Translations under genes and position numbers: made by a program
Shown here: positions 15,797-24,000 of the stretch, one piece after another
Numbering within the stretch: the stretch's first letter is position 1
Layout: each line of letters starts with the position of its first letter
Assembly (NCBI RefSeq): GCF_001307035.1
Contig: NZ_LKIU01000002.1
Coordinates: forward strand, 805,528-869,527
DNA: 64,000 nucleotides
Origin: Arthrobacter sp. Edens01
GTDB taxonomy: Bacteria; Actinomycetota; Actinomycetes; Actinomycetales; Micrococcaceae
Direction: 5' to 3'
The notes under the pieces: model-generated
The model's input: the letters and a program-made list of their open reading frames with translations, nothing else
What the model was told of the DNA's origin: nothing
The model's database searches: none

Positions 15797-17104
15797 ATGA
15801 ACGAAACGATCCAGCCCTCCGGCGGCAGCGTTGCCACCAGGAACGCCCTGCTTTCCGGACCCGGGGAAGCACAGGTGGTGTCCGCAGCGTCGACCTGCAC
15901 ACCGGGACTGGCCGCCGCGCCCTGGGACTTCGACGCCGCACCCGGCTACGGCCCCGGGGCTTCCCTGTCAGATCCGGTCCCTGCCGGAACACCCCGGCAG
16001 GATGAGCTCCCGCAGGAATACCGGCAGGCGACGGACACGGAGCTGGAAGAACGGATTGCCAGGGCGAAGGATGCGCTGGGGGAGAGGGCCGTGATCCTGG
16101 GGCACTTCTATCAGCGCGACGAGGTGGTCCGGCACGCAGACTTCGTGGGGGACTCGTTCCAGCTGGCAAGGGCAGCCAGGAGCCGGCCGGAGGCGGAAGC
16201 GATCATCTTCTGCGGCGTGCACTTCATGGCCGAAACTGCTGATCTTCTTTCCGGCCCTGAACAGGCAGTGCTGCTCCCGAACCTGGCGGCCGGATGTTCA
16301 ATGGCGGACATGGCCGATGCCGATTCTGTCGCTGAATGCTGGGAGCAGCTGACAGCGCTCTACGGCGAAACCCCGGACGCAGACGGACGGCAGCAGGTCA
16401 TACCCGTGACCTACATGAACTCCTCCGCTGCATTGAAGGCCTTCTGCGGAGAGAGCGGCGGGATCGTCTGCACCTCCTCCAACGCGGCGGCTGTCCTGGA
16501 ATGGGCCTTCGAACGCGGCTGCCGGGTGCTGTTCTTTCCGGACCAGCATCTGGGGCGGAACACGGCCAGGGCCATGGGTATTCCGCTTGAGAAGATGCCC
16601 ATGTGGAATCCCCGCCTGCCCCTGGGCGGCAACACCGCCCAGTCCCTGCTGGAAGCCAGGGTGCTCCTGTGGAACGGGTTCTGTTCGGTGCACAAGCGCT
16701 TTACCGTGGACCAGATTGCCAGGGCACGCGCAGAACATCCCGGCGTCCGGGTGATCGTGCATCCCGAATGTCCCATGCCGGTGGTCGATGCCGCGGATGA
16801 ATCCGGGTCCACCGACTACATCCAGAAAGCCGTCGCCGCAGCGGAGCCCGGAAGTACGTTCGCGGTTGGCACGGAGATCAACATGGTGAACCGGCTTGCC
16901 GCGCAGTACCCGGAGCACACCATTTTCTGTCTTGATCCCGTCGTCTGCCCCTGTTCCACGATGTACCGCATCCACCCCGGCTACCTTGCGTGGGTTCTTG
17001 AGGGCCTGCTCGACGGGCAGACCCGCAACCGGATCACAGTTCCCGGACACACCGCTGCGGCCGCCCTCACCGCACTGGAACGGATGCTGGCGGTCCGGCC
17101 GTGA
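15797..17104 (+). CDS. nadA: Quinolinate synthase NadA
   Basis: A 435-residue [4Fe-4S] enzyme condensing iminoaspartate with dihydroxyacetone phosphate to quinolinate. The N-terminal ~80 residues are a low-complexity extension. The core begins ERAVILGHFYQRDEVV and carries cluster-region cysteines in NLAAGCSMADMAD (Cys167), HPECPMPVV and VVCPCSTMYRIHP. ATG 15797 is 1 nt after the nrtR stop with GGAG upstream; an open frame reaching back to 15266 is only read-through inside nrtR. nadC follows 61 nt later. The iminoaspartate source, usually NadB, is not encoded here. Confidence 0.95.
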   Translation: MNETIQPSGGSVATRNALLSGPGEAQVVSAASTCTPGLAAAPWDFDAAPGYGPGASLSDPVPAGTPRQDELPQEYRQATDTELEERIARAKDALGERAVILGHFYQRDEVVRHADFVGDSFQLARAARSRPEAEAIIFCGVHFMAETADLLSGPEQAVLLPNLAAGCSMADMADADSVAECWEQLTALYGETPDADGRQQVIPVTYMNSSAALKAFCGESGGIVCTSSNAAAVLEWAFERGCRVLFFPDQHLGRNTARAMGIPLEKMPMWNPRLPLGGNTAQSLLEARVLLWNGFCSVHKRFTVDQIARARAEHPGVRVIVHPECPMPVVDAADESGSTDYIQKAVAAAEPGSTFAVGTEINMVNRLAAQYPEHTIFCLDPVVCPCSTMYRIHPGYLAWVLEGLLDGQTRNRITVPGHTAAAALTALERMLAVRP

Positions 17105-17165
17105 CAATAGCCGTGGCCGGCAGCGGCATAGCCGGAAAGCTTTCCAGACTAGTGAAGGGACACAG

Positions 17166-18122
17166 ATGACCAACACAGAGCCAATGAGCGATTCGGAGCG
17201 CGGCTTCGGCACCGGGGTGCTGCCCCCGGACGGCGCAGCGCAGCCTATGCCGCTTCCCGTCACCGAAGTGGAAACAGTAGTCACGGCGGCGCTCGCAGAA
17301 GACTCACCTTGGGGCGACCTCACCTCACATGCGCTGGTTCCTGAAGCCGCGGAGGTTACTGCCTTCCTCACGGCGCGGGAAGAAGGCATTTTTTGCGGTG
17401 AACAGATTCTTGAGGCGGCCTTCCGGCTCGCCGGCCCGGGCACTTCCGTCATGTGCCTTGTGCGCGACGGCGAACGGTTCGACGCGGGCGGAATCCTCGC
17501 CGAGGTCTCCGGCCCGGCCCGGAGCGTCCTCACAGGGGAAAGGGTGGCACTGAATCTGGTGCAGCGGCTCTCAGGCATCGCTACCCAGACCGCCCGCTTC
17601 GTAGCGCAGGCAGCTGGAACCCGGGCCCGTATTGCGGACACGCGTAAAACAACACCGGGACTGCGGGCGCTTGAACGCTATGCGGTGCGCTGCGGGGGCG
17701 GGTTCAACCACCGCTACTCGCTCTCCGACGCCGTCATGGCAAAGGACAACCACCTGGCCGTTATCGCCGCAGCAGGGATGGACCTGGCAACGGCGCTTCG
17801 CCAGGCAAAGGACAGGCTGCCCCACACAGTGCACTTCGAGGTGGAGGTGGACTCGCTGGACCAGATCGAACCGGTGCTGGCAGGAGGAGCAGATACGGTG
17901 CTTCTGGACAACTTCAGCATCGAAGACCTCCGGCGCGGGGTGGCGGTTGTCAACGGGCGGGCACTTGTGGAGGCCAGCGGGAATGTCCGGCTCGACACCG
18001 TTGCAGCGATTGCGGACACGGGCGTGGACATCATCTCCGCAGGTGCCCTGACCCACAGCGTCCGTGCCCTGGACCTGGGACTGGACATCCGCGCGACGGT
18101 GCCTCAGGCGCAGCCGCGATGA
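17166..18122 (+). CDS. nadC: Nicotinate-nucleotide pyrophosphorylase (carboxylating) NadC
   Basis: A 318-residue quinolinate phosphoribosyltransferase making nicotinate mononucleotide and CO2 from quinolinate and PRPP. Motifs include LAEDSPWGDLTSHAL, DTRKTTPGLRALERYAVRCGG, FNHRYSLSDAVMAKDNHL, FEVEVDSLDQ and the C-terminal EASGNVRLDTV...GVDIISAGALTHS. These are all expected active-site segments. ATG 17166 is preceded by GAAGGGA; about 35 variable residues precede the core. Its TGA overlaps the next ATG by 4 nt, so it is translationally coupled to the desulfurase. Confidence 0.96.
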   Translation: MTNTEPMSDSERGFGTGVLPPDGAAQPMPLPVTEVETVVTAALAEDSPWGDLTSHALVPEAAEVTAFLTAREEGIFCGEQILEAAFRLAGPGTSVMCLVRDGERFDAGGILAEVSGPARSVLTGERVALNLVQRLSGIATQTARFVAQAAGTRARIADTRKTTPGLRALERYAVRCGGGFNHRYSLSDAVMAKDNHLAVIAAAGMDLATALRQAKDRLPHTVHFEVEVDSLDQIEPVLAGGADTVLLDNFSIEDLRRGVAVVNGRALVEASGNVRLDTVAAIADTGVDIISAGALTHSVRALDLGLDIRATVPQAQPR

Positions 18123-19270
18123 TCTACTTCGACGCCGCAGCCACAACACCGGTTCGTCCGGAAGTACTGGCAGCCCTGGCCCCGCTGTACACCAGCGACT
18201 TCGGCAACCCGTCCAGCGTCCATTCAGCCGGTGAGACCGCTGCCCGCGCCCTGGACTACGCCCGCCGCACTGCAGCGGGTGTCCTGGGCTGCCGTCCCGG
18301 AGATATCGTCTTCACCTCAGGCGGAACCGAGTCGGACAACCTTGCCATCAAGGGCCTGGCGCTCGCCGCCCCGCAGGGACGGCACATTGTCTCCAGCGCC
18401 GTCGAGCATCCGGCCGTCCTCGAATCCCTGGCCTACCTTCAGCGCCTGCACGGGTTCCGGATCACCCTGGTTCCGGTGGACGGGACCGGACGGGTTGATC
18501 CCGCTGGAGTTGAAGCTGCGCTGACGCGTGACACGACTCTGTGCACCATCATGACGGCGAACAACGAGGTAGGAACCCTGCAGCCGGTCAGCGAGATTGC
18601 CGAAGCCTGCCGCGCCCGGGGAATACCGTTCCACACCGACGCCGTGCAGGCTGCAGGCTGGCTGCCCGTGTCCGTGGCCGGCACCGGCATCGACGCGCTG
18701 AGCATCTCCGGGCACAAACTCGGTGCTCCCAAGGGCTGCGGACTGCTCTACGTCCGCGGAGTGCTGCCGCTGGAACCGCTGATCCACGGCGGCGGGCAGG
18801 AACGCGGCCGGCGCGCGGGCACCGAGAACGTGGCAGGAGCAGTTGCGCTGGCCACCGCACTGTCCCTGGCCGAGCAGGAGCGCCCGGCCGCCGCTGAGCG
18901 GGCCCGGAAACTGCGGGACTACCTGATCGACACGGTGCTGGAACAGGTACCGGGCGCACTGCTGACCGGCCACCGCACCGAACGGCTGCCGGGACACGCC
19001 TCATTCTGCTTCCCGGGTACGAGCGGCGAAGCCGTGCTCCTGGAAGCCGAGCGGGCCGGGGTGCTCTGCTCCTCGGGGTCGGCGTGCGCCTCCGGGGCGG
19101 ACGAACCTTCCCCCGTGCTCACGGCAATGGGCCTGGACCGGGAAACGGCACAGACCGCCGTCCGCCTGACCTTTGCCCCTACTGTGCGGGAGAACGAGGT
19201 GGCACTGGCCGCCCGGGCACTCAGCGGTGCCGTGAAACGCCTCCGGGACCTGCAACAGGCGCCGTCGTAG
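18119..19270 (+). CDS. Cysteine desulfurase (NifS/IscS class)
   Basis: A 383-residue PLP enzyme that removes sulfur from cysteine for iron-sulfur cluster assembly. It opens IYFDAAATTPVRPEV. The PLP lysine is in SISGHKLGAPKG (~200), the substrate-binding part is FHTDAVQAAGW, and the catalytic Cys is in CSSGSACASGADEPS (~320), on a long loop as in group I NifS/IscS proteins. No iscU, iscR or suf gene is adjacent. The 4-nt overlap with nadC suggests a dedicated role in maturing the oxygen-sensitive [4Fe-4S] cluster of NadA, analogous to nifS beside nad genes in Bacillus. That role is inference. Confidence 0.93.
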   Translation: MIYFDAAATTPVRPEVLAALAPLYTSDFGNPSSVHSAGETAARALDYARRTAAGVLGCRPGDIVFTSGGTESDNLAIKGLALAAPQGRHIVSSAVEHPAVLESLAYLQRLHGFRITLVPVDGTGRVDPAGVEAALTRDTTLCTIMTANNEVGTLQPVSEIAEACRARGIPFHTDAVQAAGWLPVSVAGTGIDALSISGHKLGAPKGCGLLYVRGVLPLEPLIHGGGQERGRRAGTENVAGAVALATALSLAEQERPAAAERARKLRDYLIDTVLEQVPGALLTGHRTERLPGHASFCFPGTSGEAVLLEAERAGVLCSSGSACASGADEPSPVLTAMGLDRETAQTAVRLTFAPTVRENEVALAARALSGAVKRLRDLQQAPS

Positions 19271-19307
19271 TATCGCGTCGCAAAACTCATCCGTAACACG
19301 GCGGCCC

Positions 19308-19313
19308 TACACT
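19308..19313 (+). promoter_or_regulatory. Leaderless -10 hexamer of the M20 peptidase gene
   Basis: TACACT (19308-19313) followed by exactly 6 nt and the ATG at 19320, with no Shine-Dalgarno. No clear -35 is visible. Confidence 0.4.
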
Positions 19314-19319
19314 TCTGCC

Positions 19320-20684
19320 ATGTACACGAGCACACCGGCAGAAGCGCTGCCCCGGGACTTGGGCGAGGCTGCAGCCCCCAGGCTTGCCCGGCTAATTACC
19401 TGCCGCACGGTTTCCTCACGCAGCCCGGAGGAAGTGGATGACGCCGAGTTCGCCCGTTTCCGCGCTGAACTCGCCGCCCTGTACCCGGGGGTCCACAACA
19501 GCCTCACCGTGGAAGAAGTTGGCGGAGGCCTCCTGTTTCACTGGGCAGGCCGGAACCCCGGGCTTGAACCGGTGGTGCTGATGGCGCACTACGACGTTGT
19601 GCCCGTCGAGGACGAGGCAACATGGGACTACCCGCCCTTCGCCGGCGTTGTGGCCGGCGGTTATGTCCATGGCCGGGGAACCCTGGATGACAAGGGGTCC
19701 CTGGCAGCTGTCATGGAGGCCGTGGAAACGCTGCTGGCAGAGGGCTTTGTTCCCGAACGCAGTGTCTACCTCTCCTTCGGCGACAACGAGGAAACAGCGG
19801 GGGAGACCGCAGCGAAGGCAGCGGCCCTGCTGGAAACACGCGGGATACGCCCCTGGCTGGTCCTGGATGAAGGCGGTGCCGTGGCCGCGCAGGCCTTCCC
19901 CTTCGTGAAATCCCCGGTGGCGGTCGTTGGGGTCTCGGAGAAAGGGATCCTCGACGTCGAACTCTCGGCAGAGGATCCGGGCGGACACGCCTCGACTCCC
20001 AGCCGCATGGGCGCCACCGCACGGGTGGCACGCGCCGTCGTGCGCCTGGACCGGCGCCCGTTCCCGGCCGCACTGCATCCGGTAACCATCGAAATGCTGA
20101 ACCGGCTTGCCGCCGGCGCAGGGTTTCCGGCGCGGCTCGTGTTTTCCCGCGCCGGAACCCTGCGGGGTCCGCTGACCCGGATCTTTGGCGCCCTTGGAGG
20201 AGAACCGAATGCGCTGACCCGCACAACGGTCGCGGTCACCCAGCTGCAGGGATCCAAAGCCTCCAACGTCCTGGCAACCCGGGCAAGTGCCAACGCCAAC
20301 GTGCGGATCGCGCCGGGCGAGAGCATCGAAACGGCGCTGGAGCGGCTGCGCCGAACGGTCCGGGACCGCAAAATCACCCTCCGCGTAGTGGAAGGCACAG
20401 AACCTTCCCCCGTCTCACCGACGTCGAACGCACAGTTCGCTGCGCTGGAGCGGACCATCCGTGAAGTGTTCCCTGACGCCATTCCGGCTCCTTACATCAT
20501 GCTTGGCGGGACTGATTCCCGCCGTTTCACCGGGATCAGCGGTGCGGTGTACCGCTTTGCCCCGTTCCGGATGGACAGGGCCGCCCGCGCCTCCATCCAT
20601 GCGGACAATGAGAAGCTCTCCATCCAGGCACTGGGCGAAGGAATCACCTTCTACCGCCGCCTCCTGCAGAACCTGGCGCCCTGA
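19320..20684 (+). CDS. M20 family metallopeptidase / amidohydrolase
   Basis: A 454-residue dizinc enzyme of the M20 family (dipeptidase, carboxypeptidase PM20D1-like). Metal-site segments are MAHYDVVPV, HGRGTLDDKGS, SFGDNEETAGE and, near the C-terminus, TDSRRFTG...SIHADNE. The dimerisation/lid domain starts around LSAEDPGGHASTPSR. The bulky dipeptide or N-acyl amino acid preference of the family is known; the actual substrate here is not. There is no signal peptide, so it is cytosolic. It is coupled to the following MFS gene by a TGATG overlap, suggesting a shared pathway. Confidence 0.88.
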   Translation: MYTSTPAEALPRDLGEAAAPRLARLITCRTVSSRSPEEVDDAEFARFRAELAALYPGVHNSLTVEEVGGGLLFHWAGRNPGLEPVVLMAHYDVVPVEDEATWDYPPFAGVVAGGYVHGRGTLDDKGSLAAVMEAVETLLAEGFVPERSVYLSFGDNEETAGETAAKAAALLETRGIRPWLVLDEGGAVAAQAFPFVKSPVAVVGVSEKGILDVELSAEDPGGHASTPSRMGATARVARAVVRLDRRPFPAALHPVTIEMLNRLAAGAGFPARLVFSRAGTLRGPLTRIFGALGGEPNALTRTTVAVTQLQGSKASNVLATRASANANVRIAPGESIETALERLRRTVRDRKITLRVVEGTEPSPVSPTSNAQFAALERTIREVFPDAIPAPYIMLGGTDSRRFTGISGAVYRFAPFRMDRAARASIHADNEKLSIQALGEGITFYRRLLQNLAP

Positions 20685-22165
20685 TGCGCGCGCTCGGGCC
20701 GGTGGTGCTGTTCCTGGTGCTCGTGGAGATCACCAGTGGAATCCTGCAGGGGTATTACACGCCGATCCTCACCGACATCGCACGGAACCTCGGAATCGCC
20801 GACGGCGACGTGAACTGGTTCGAGGCAGCCCAGCTGATGTTCAGCGCACTGGCCGTTCCGGTGCTGTCCCGGCTGGGGGATATGTTCGGACACAAACGGA
20901 TCCTGCTGGTATCCACGGTGCTGACTGCCGCTGCGTCCTGGGGGGTGGCATTCGCTCCGGACTTCTGGACCTTCCTGGTTGCCTGGTCCCTGCAGGGCTT
21001 CTACGTGGTGTGGCTTCCGTTGGAGGTCGCGCTGATCTTTGCCCGGGCTGCGTCCGCGCCAAACCGCGCAGCGCTGACCCGCAAGGCGGCCGGTGTGCTG
21101 GTGGGAGGCCTGCAGTTCGGCGTGATCGCCGGAGCGCTCGCGGCCGGTGCACTGGTGGATGTGTTTGGCGGCGACCTGCGGCTGACCCTGATGGTGCCGG
21201 CGGCGGCCGCGACGCTCTGTGTGTTCGCTGTCTGGTTTGGCGTGCCGGAAACCGGGCTGCGGGCAGGCGGCGCGCTTGATGTCCGCGGGTTTACGCTGCT
21301 GGCCATTGGACTGCTGCTGCTGACTTCCGGGCTCACCTTCATGCGCATCAACGGAGCCGGGACCTGGTGGGTCTGGGCTGTCCTTGCGGCCGGGCTGGCG
21401 GCGTTCGTTCCCTTTGTGCGGTACCAGCTGCGGATCTCCGAACCGCTGGTGGACATCCGTATGCTCTGCGCCCCAACCATGTGGCCGGTGCAGCTCACTG
21501 CGGGACTGTTCGGCATCTCCGTACTGGGAGCACAGGCACCGATGTCCACTTTCGCCCGGACCGACCGCGAGCTGCACGGCTACGGGCTGGGGCTGGAAGC
21601 GGGTTCCGTGTCCCTCATCATCGGTGCCTACGTGCTTTCGGTGCTGACCGGTGCGCTCCTGTTCCCCCTGGCGGCCAGGCTTACGACGCCGAGGATCACT
21701 CTCTGCGGTGCCGCAGCGGTGGTGGGGACCGGCTACGGGCTGTTCCTGCCGTTCCATGATTCGCTGGGGCAAACCCTGACAAACATGGTGATCGCCGGCC
21801 TTGGGTCAGGCGCCCTGGTGGCGGCGCTGCCTTCGGCTGCTGCTGCAGCCGCTCCGCTGAACCGGACAGGAATGGCGACCGGCCTGACCAACACCACTAA
21901 GACAATCGGAGGGTCCTTCGCATCGGCGGTTTTCGGGATCGCGCTGCTCAGTGCTGCCGGGGAGACGCTGGGAGAGGTTGCCGGTGCGGCAACTGCCGCG
22001 CCGCTCACGGGGTACCTCACGGTGTGGTCGGTCTGCTCCGTGACCGCGTTCGTGGCGGCGGCAGCTCTCCTGTTTGTGCCGAAGCTGGCGTTCGCGGATC
22101 CGCCGCTGGTGCCGGGCAGTGGGAACAGCCCTATCGGGGTGCCTGGAGATAACGCACCCCGCTGA
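20684..22165 (+). CDS. MFS transporter, DHA2-like (14-TM) drug/proton antiporter
   Basis: A 493-residue membrane protein with hydrophobic segments consistent with 14 helices. It contains LSRLGDMFGHKRILLVSTVL, the motif A of multidrug-type MFS pumps, between helices 2 and 3. A short polar C-terminal tail follows the last helix. The ATG shares the TGATG overlap with the M20 peptidase stop. Substrates of DHA2 pumps range from dyes to amino acids; the pairing with a peptidase might mean export of a product, but this is speculation. Confidence 0.85.
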   Translation: MRALGPVVLFLVLVEITSGILQGYYTPILTDIARNLGIADGDVNWFEAAQLMFSALAVPVLSRLGDMFGHKRILLVSTVLTAAASWGVAFAPDFWTFLVAWSLQGFYVVWLPLEVALIFARAASAPNRAALTRKAAGVLVGGLQFGVIAGALAAGALVDVFGGDLRLTLMVPAAAATLCVFAVWFGVPETGLRAGGALDVRGFTLLAIGLLLLTSGLTFMRINGAGTWWVWAVLAAGLAAFVPFVRYQLRISEPLVDIRMLCAPTMWPVQLTAGLFGISVLGAQAPMSTFARTDRELHGYGLGLEAGSVSLIIGAYVLSVLTGALLFPLAARLTTPRITLCGAAAVVGTGYGLFLPFHDSLGQTLTNMVIAGLGSGALVAALPSAAAAAAPLNRTGMATGLTNTTKTIGGSFASAVFGIALLSAAGETLGEVAGAATAAPLTGYLTVWSVCSVTAFVAAAALLFVPKLAFADPPLVPGSGNSPIGVPGDNAPR

Positions 22166-22225
22166 CCACCGCCGCGGTGCCGTGCAGCTCCCCGTTGGGG
22201 ACCCCGCGGCGCTGCGGCGTTGTGG

Positions 22226-22708
22226 TCATTCCGTGCCGGGCTTGCCTTCAGAAGCGAGGCTGGCGAGGAGCTTGTCCATGAGTTCCTTGACCTGGTCCAG
22301 CTCCTCCGCCGTCAAAGCCGGTGCCAGCAGGTCATGGATGCCGCGCACATGGATCCGGCCCAGCCGTTTCTGCATGGCCCGGCCCTCGTCGGTGAGCGCA
22401 AGCTCCACGCCGCGCTGGTCGTTCCGCGCTGGCCGGCGCTGGACCAGGCCCTTGTTCTCCAGCCGTTCCACCATCCTGCTGAGACTGGGCTGGCTGATGA
22501 GCAGGTGCTCGTTGAGCTCGTTGAGCCTGGTCCAGCCGGTGGGGCAGCGGCTGAGGTTGAACAGCACGTCGTACTCCCGCATGGTCAGTTCCTTGAACTC
22601 CGGATCCCGCTGAAGCCTGCGCATAACACCGACCTGGGCGCGGAAGAGTGACTCCCAGGCCTCAGCGGTCTGTTTTACGTTGGATACCTGGCTGGTCTCG
22701 GAACTCAT
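22226..22708 (-). CDS. MarR family transcriptional regulator (co-transcribed with LLM oxidoreductase)
   Basis: A 160-residue winged-helix protein. LTMREYDVLFNLSRCP and LNELNEHLLISQPSLSRMVERLENKGLVQRRP form the HTH and recognition helix, followed by the wing with DQRGVELALTDEGRAMQ. Starts 4 nt after the LLM gene stop, so it is the second gene of that operon. The likely operator is the palindrome ahead of the LLM gene, implying autorepression. The ligand is unknown. Confidence 0.9.
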   Translation of the reverse strand: MSSETSQVSNVKQTAEAWESLFRAQVGVMRRLQRDPEFKELTMREYDVLFNLSRCPTGWTRLNELNEHLLISQPSLSRMVERLENKGLVQRRPARNDQRGVELALTDEGRAMQKRLGRIHVRGIHDLLAPALTAEELDQVKELMDKLLASLASEGKPGTE

Positions 22709-22712
22709 TGCT

Positions 22713-23825
22713 TTAGCCTACTGAAGATGGTGCGTCGGTGGTGGACAAAGCTGCTGCGCGAGCCGCCGCACGTGCAGCATGCGTGGGGCCGTCAGGTACG
22801 TGTGCCGGACGCCGCGAGTCGAGTTCCCGGCGCAGCTCCGGCAGGACGAGCTCGCCGAAGAGGTCCAGCTGTTCCAGGACCGTCTTGAGCGGCAGGCCCG
22901 CGTGGTCGATGAGGAAGAGCTGCCGCTGGTAGTCCCCGAAGTACTCCTGGAACGTGAGGGTTTTCTCCAGGACTTCCTGCGGGCTGCCTACCGTCAGCGG
23001 CGTCTGGGCCGTGAAGTCTTCCATCGACGGTCCGTGGCCGTAAACCGGGGCGTTGTCGAAGTAGGGCCGGAATTCGTTGACGGCGTCCTGGGAGTTTTTC
23101 CGCATGAAGAACTGTCCGCCCAGGCCAACGATCGCCTGGTCCGCGGAGCCGTGGCCGTAGTGCTCGTAGCGTTCCCGGTACAGCCCGATCAGCTGCATGT
23201 AGTGCTCCTTGGGCCAGAAGATGTTGTTGGCAAAGAAACCGTCACCGAAGTAGGCGGCAATTTCCGCCACCTGGGGAGTGCGGATCGAGCCGTGCCACAC
23301 AAACGGGGCAACGCCGTCGAGCGGGCGTGGGGTGGCGGTGAAATTGTTCAGCGGAGTACGGAACTTGCCCTGCCAGTTCACGGTCTCGTTGTCCCAGAGC
23401 TGGCGAAGCAGGTTGTAGTTCTCCACGGTGAGGTCCACTGAGTCCTGGGCATTCTTCCCGAACCACGGGTACACCGGTGCTGTGTTGCCGCGGCCCAGCA
23501 CCAGGTCGGTGCGCCCGTCGGAGAGATGCTGGAGCATGGCGAAGTCCTCCGCGATCTTCACCGGGTCATTGGTGGTGATCAGCGTGGTTGCCGTGGAAAG
23601 AATAATGCGTTCGGTCTGGGCCGCAATGTAGCCCAGCAGGGTAGTGGGGGAGGATGCATAGAACGGCGGGTTGTGGTGCTCACCCGTGGCATAGACATCC
23701 ATTCCGATCTCTTCGACCTTGCGTGCGATTGCCACCGCGGCCTTGATGCGTTCGCCTTCGGTGGGCATCCGCCCGGTCACCGGGTCCCGGGTGATGTCGC
23801 TGACGCTGAATACGCCGATCTGCAT
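22713..23825 (-). CDS. LLM class flavin-dependent oxidoreductase (luciferase-like)
   Basis: A 370-residue protein of the bacterial luciferase-like monooxygenase superfamily, F420- or FMN-dependent. It opens QIGVFSVSDITRDPVTGRMPTEGERI, and has EEIGMDVYATGEHHNPPF, the SADH/luciferase-type GEHH segment, and HLSDGRTDLVLGRGNTAPVYPWFG, a flavin-phosphate-contacting stretch. I chose ATG 23825 because GGAGG lies just upstream; the frame is open to 23894 but lacks a second good site. The C-terminal ~30 residues are Ala/Arg-rich and variable. The natural substrate is unknown. Confidence 0.88.
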   Translation of the reverse strand: MQIGVFSVSDITRDPVTGRMPTEGERIKAAVAIARKVEEIGMDVYATGEHHNPPFYASSPTTLLGYIAAQTERIILSTATTLITTNDPVKIAEDFAMLQHLSDGRTDLVLGRGNTAPVYPWFGKNAQDSVDLTVENYNLLRQLWDNETVNWQGKFRTPLNNFTATPRPLDGVAPFVWHGSIRTPQVAEIAAYFGDGFFANNIFWPKEHYMQLIGLYRERYEHYGHGSADQAIVGLGGQFFMRKNSQDAVNEFRPYFDNAPVYGHGPSMEDFTAQTPLTVGSPQEVLEKTLTFQEYFGDYQRQLFLIDHAGLPLKTVLEQLDLFGELVLPELRRELDSRRPAHVPDGPTHAARAAARAAALSTTDAPSSVG

Positions 23826-23880
23826 GGTGGCCTCCTGTTGTCCTGCACTCTTGGGAAGCGGTCTCGACGCTTCGAAAGAT

Positions 23881-23892
23881 ATATGCATTTGC
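23881..23892. promoter_or_regulatory. Candidate MarR operator ahead of the LLM-marR operon
   Basis: ATGCATTTGCAT is a perfect ATGCA/TGCAT inverted repeat with a 2-nt centre. Imperfect symmetry extends outward to a ~20-bp site (23878-23897). It lies ~55 nt upstream of the LLM start, the expected place for a MarR-type autorepressor site. Confidence 0.6.
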
Positions 23893-24000
23893 ATCTAATG
23901 GAAGTCTACAACAGGGGCCGCGGGAAATTCATTCCCTGTGCTTAACGCCGCAGTGCCGGGTCCGTTGCGGGACCCGGCACTGCTGTTGGAGTGCAGGAGA

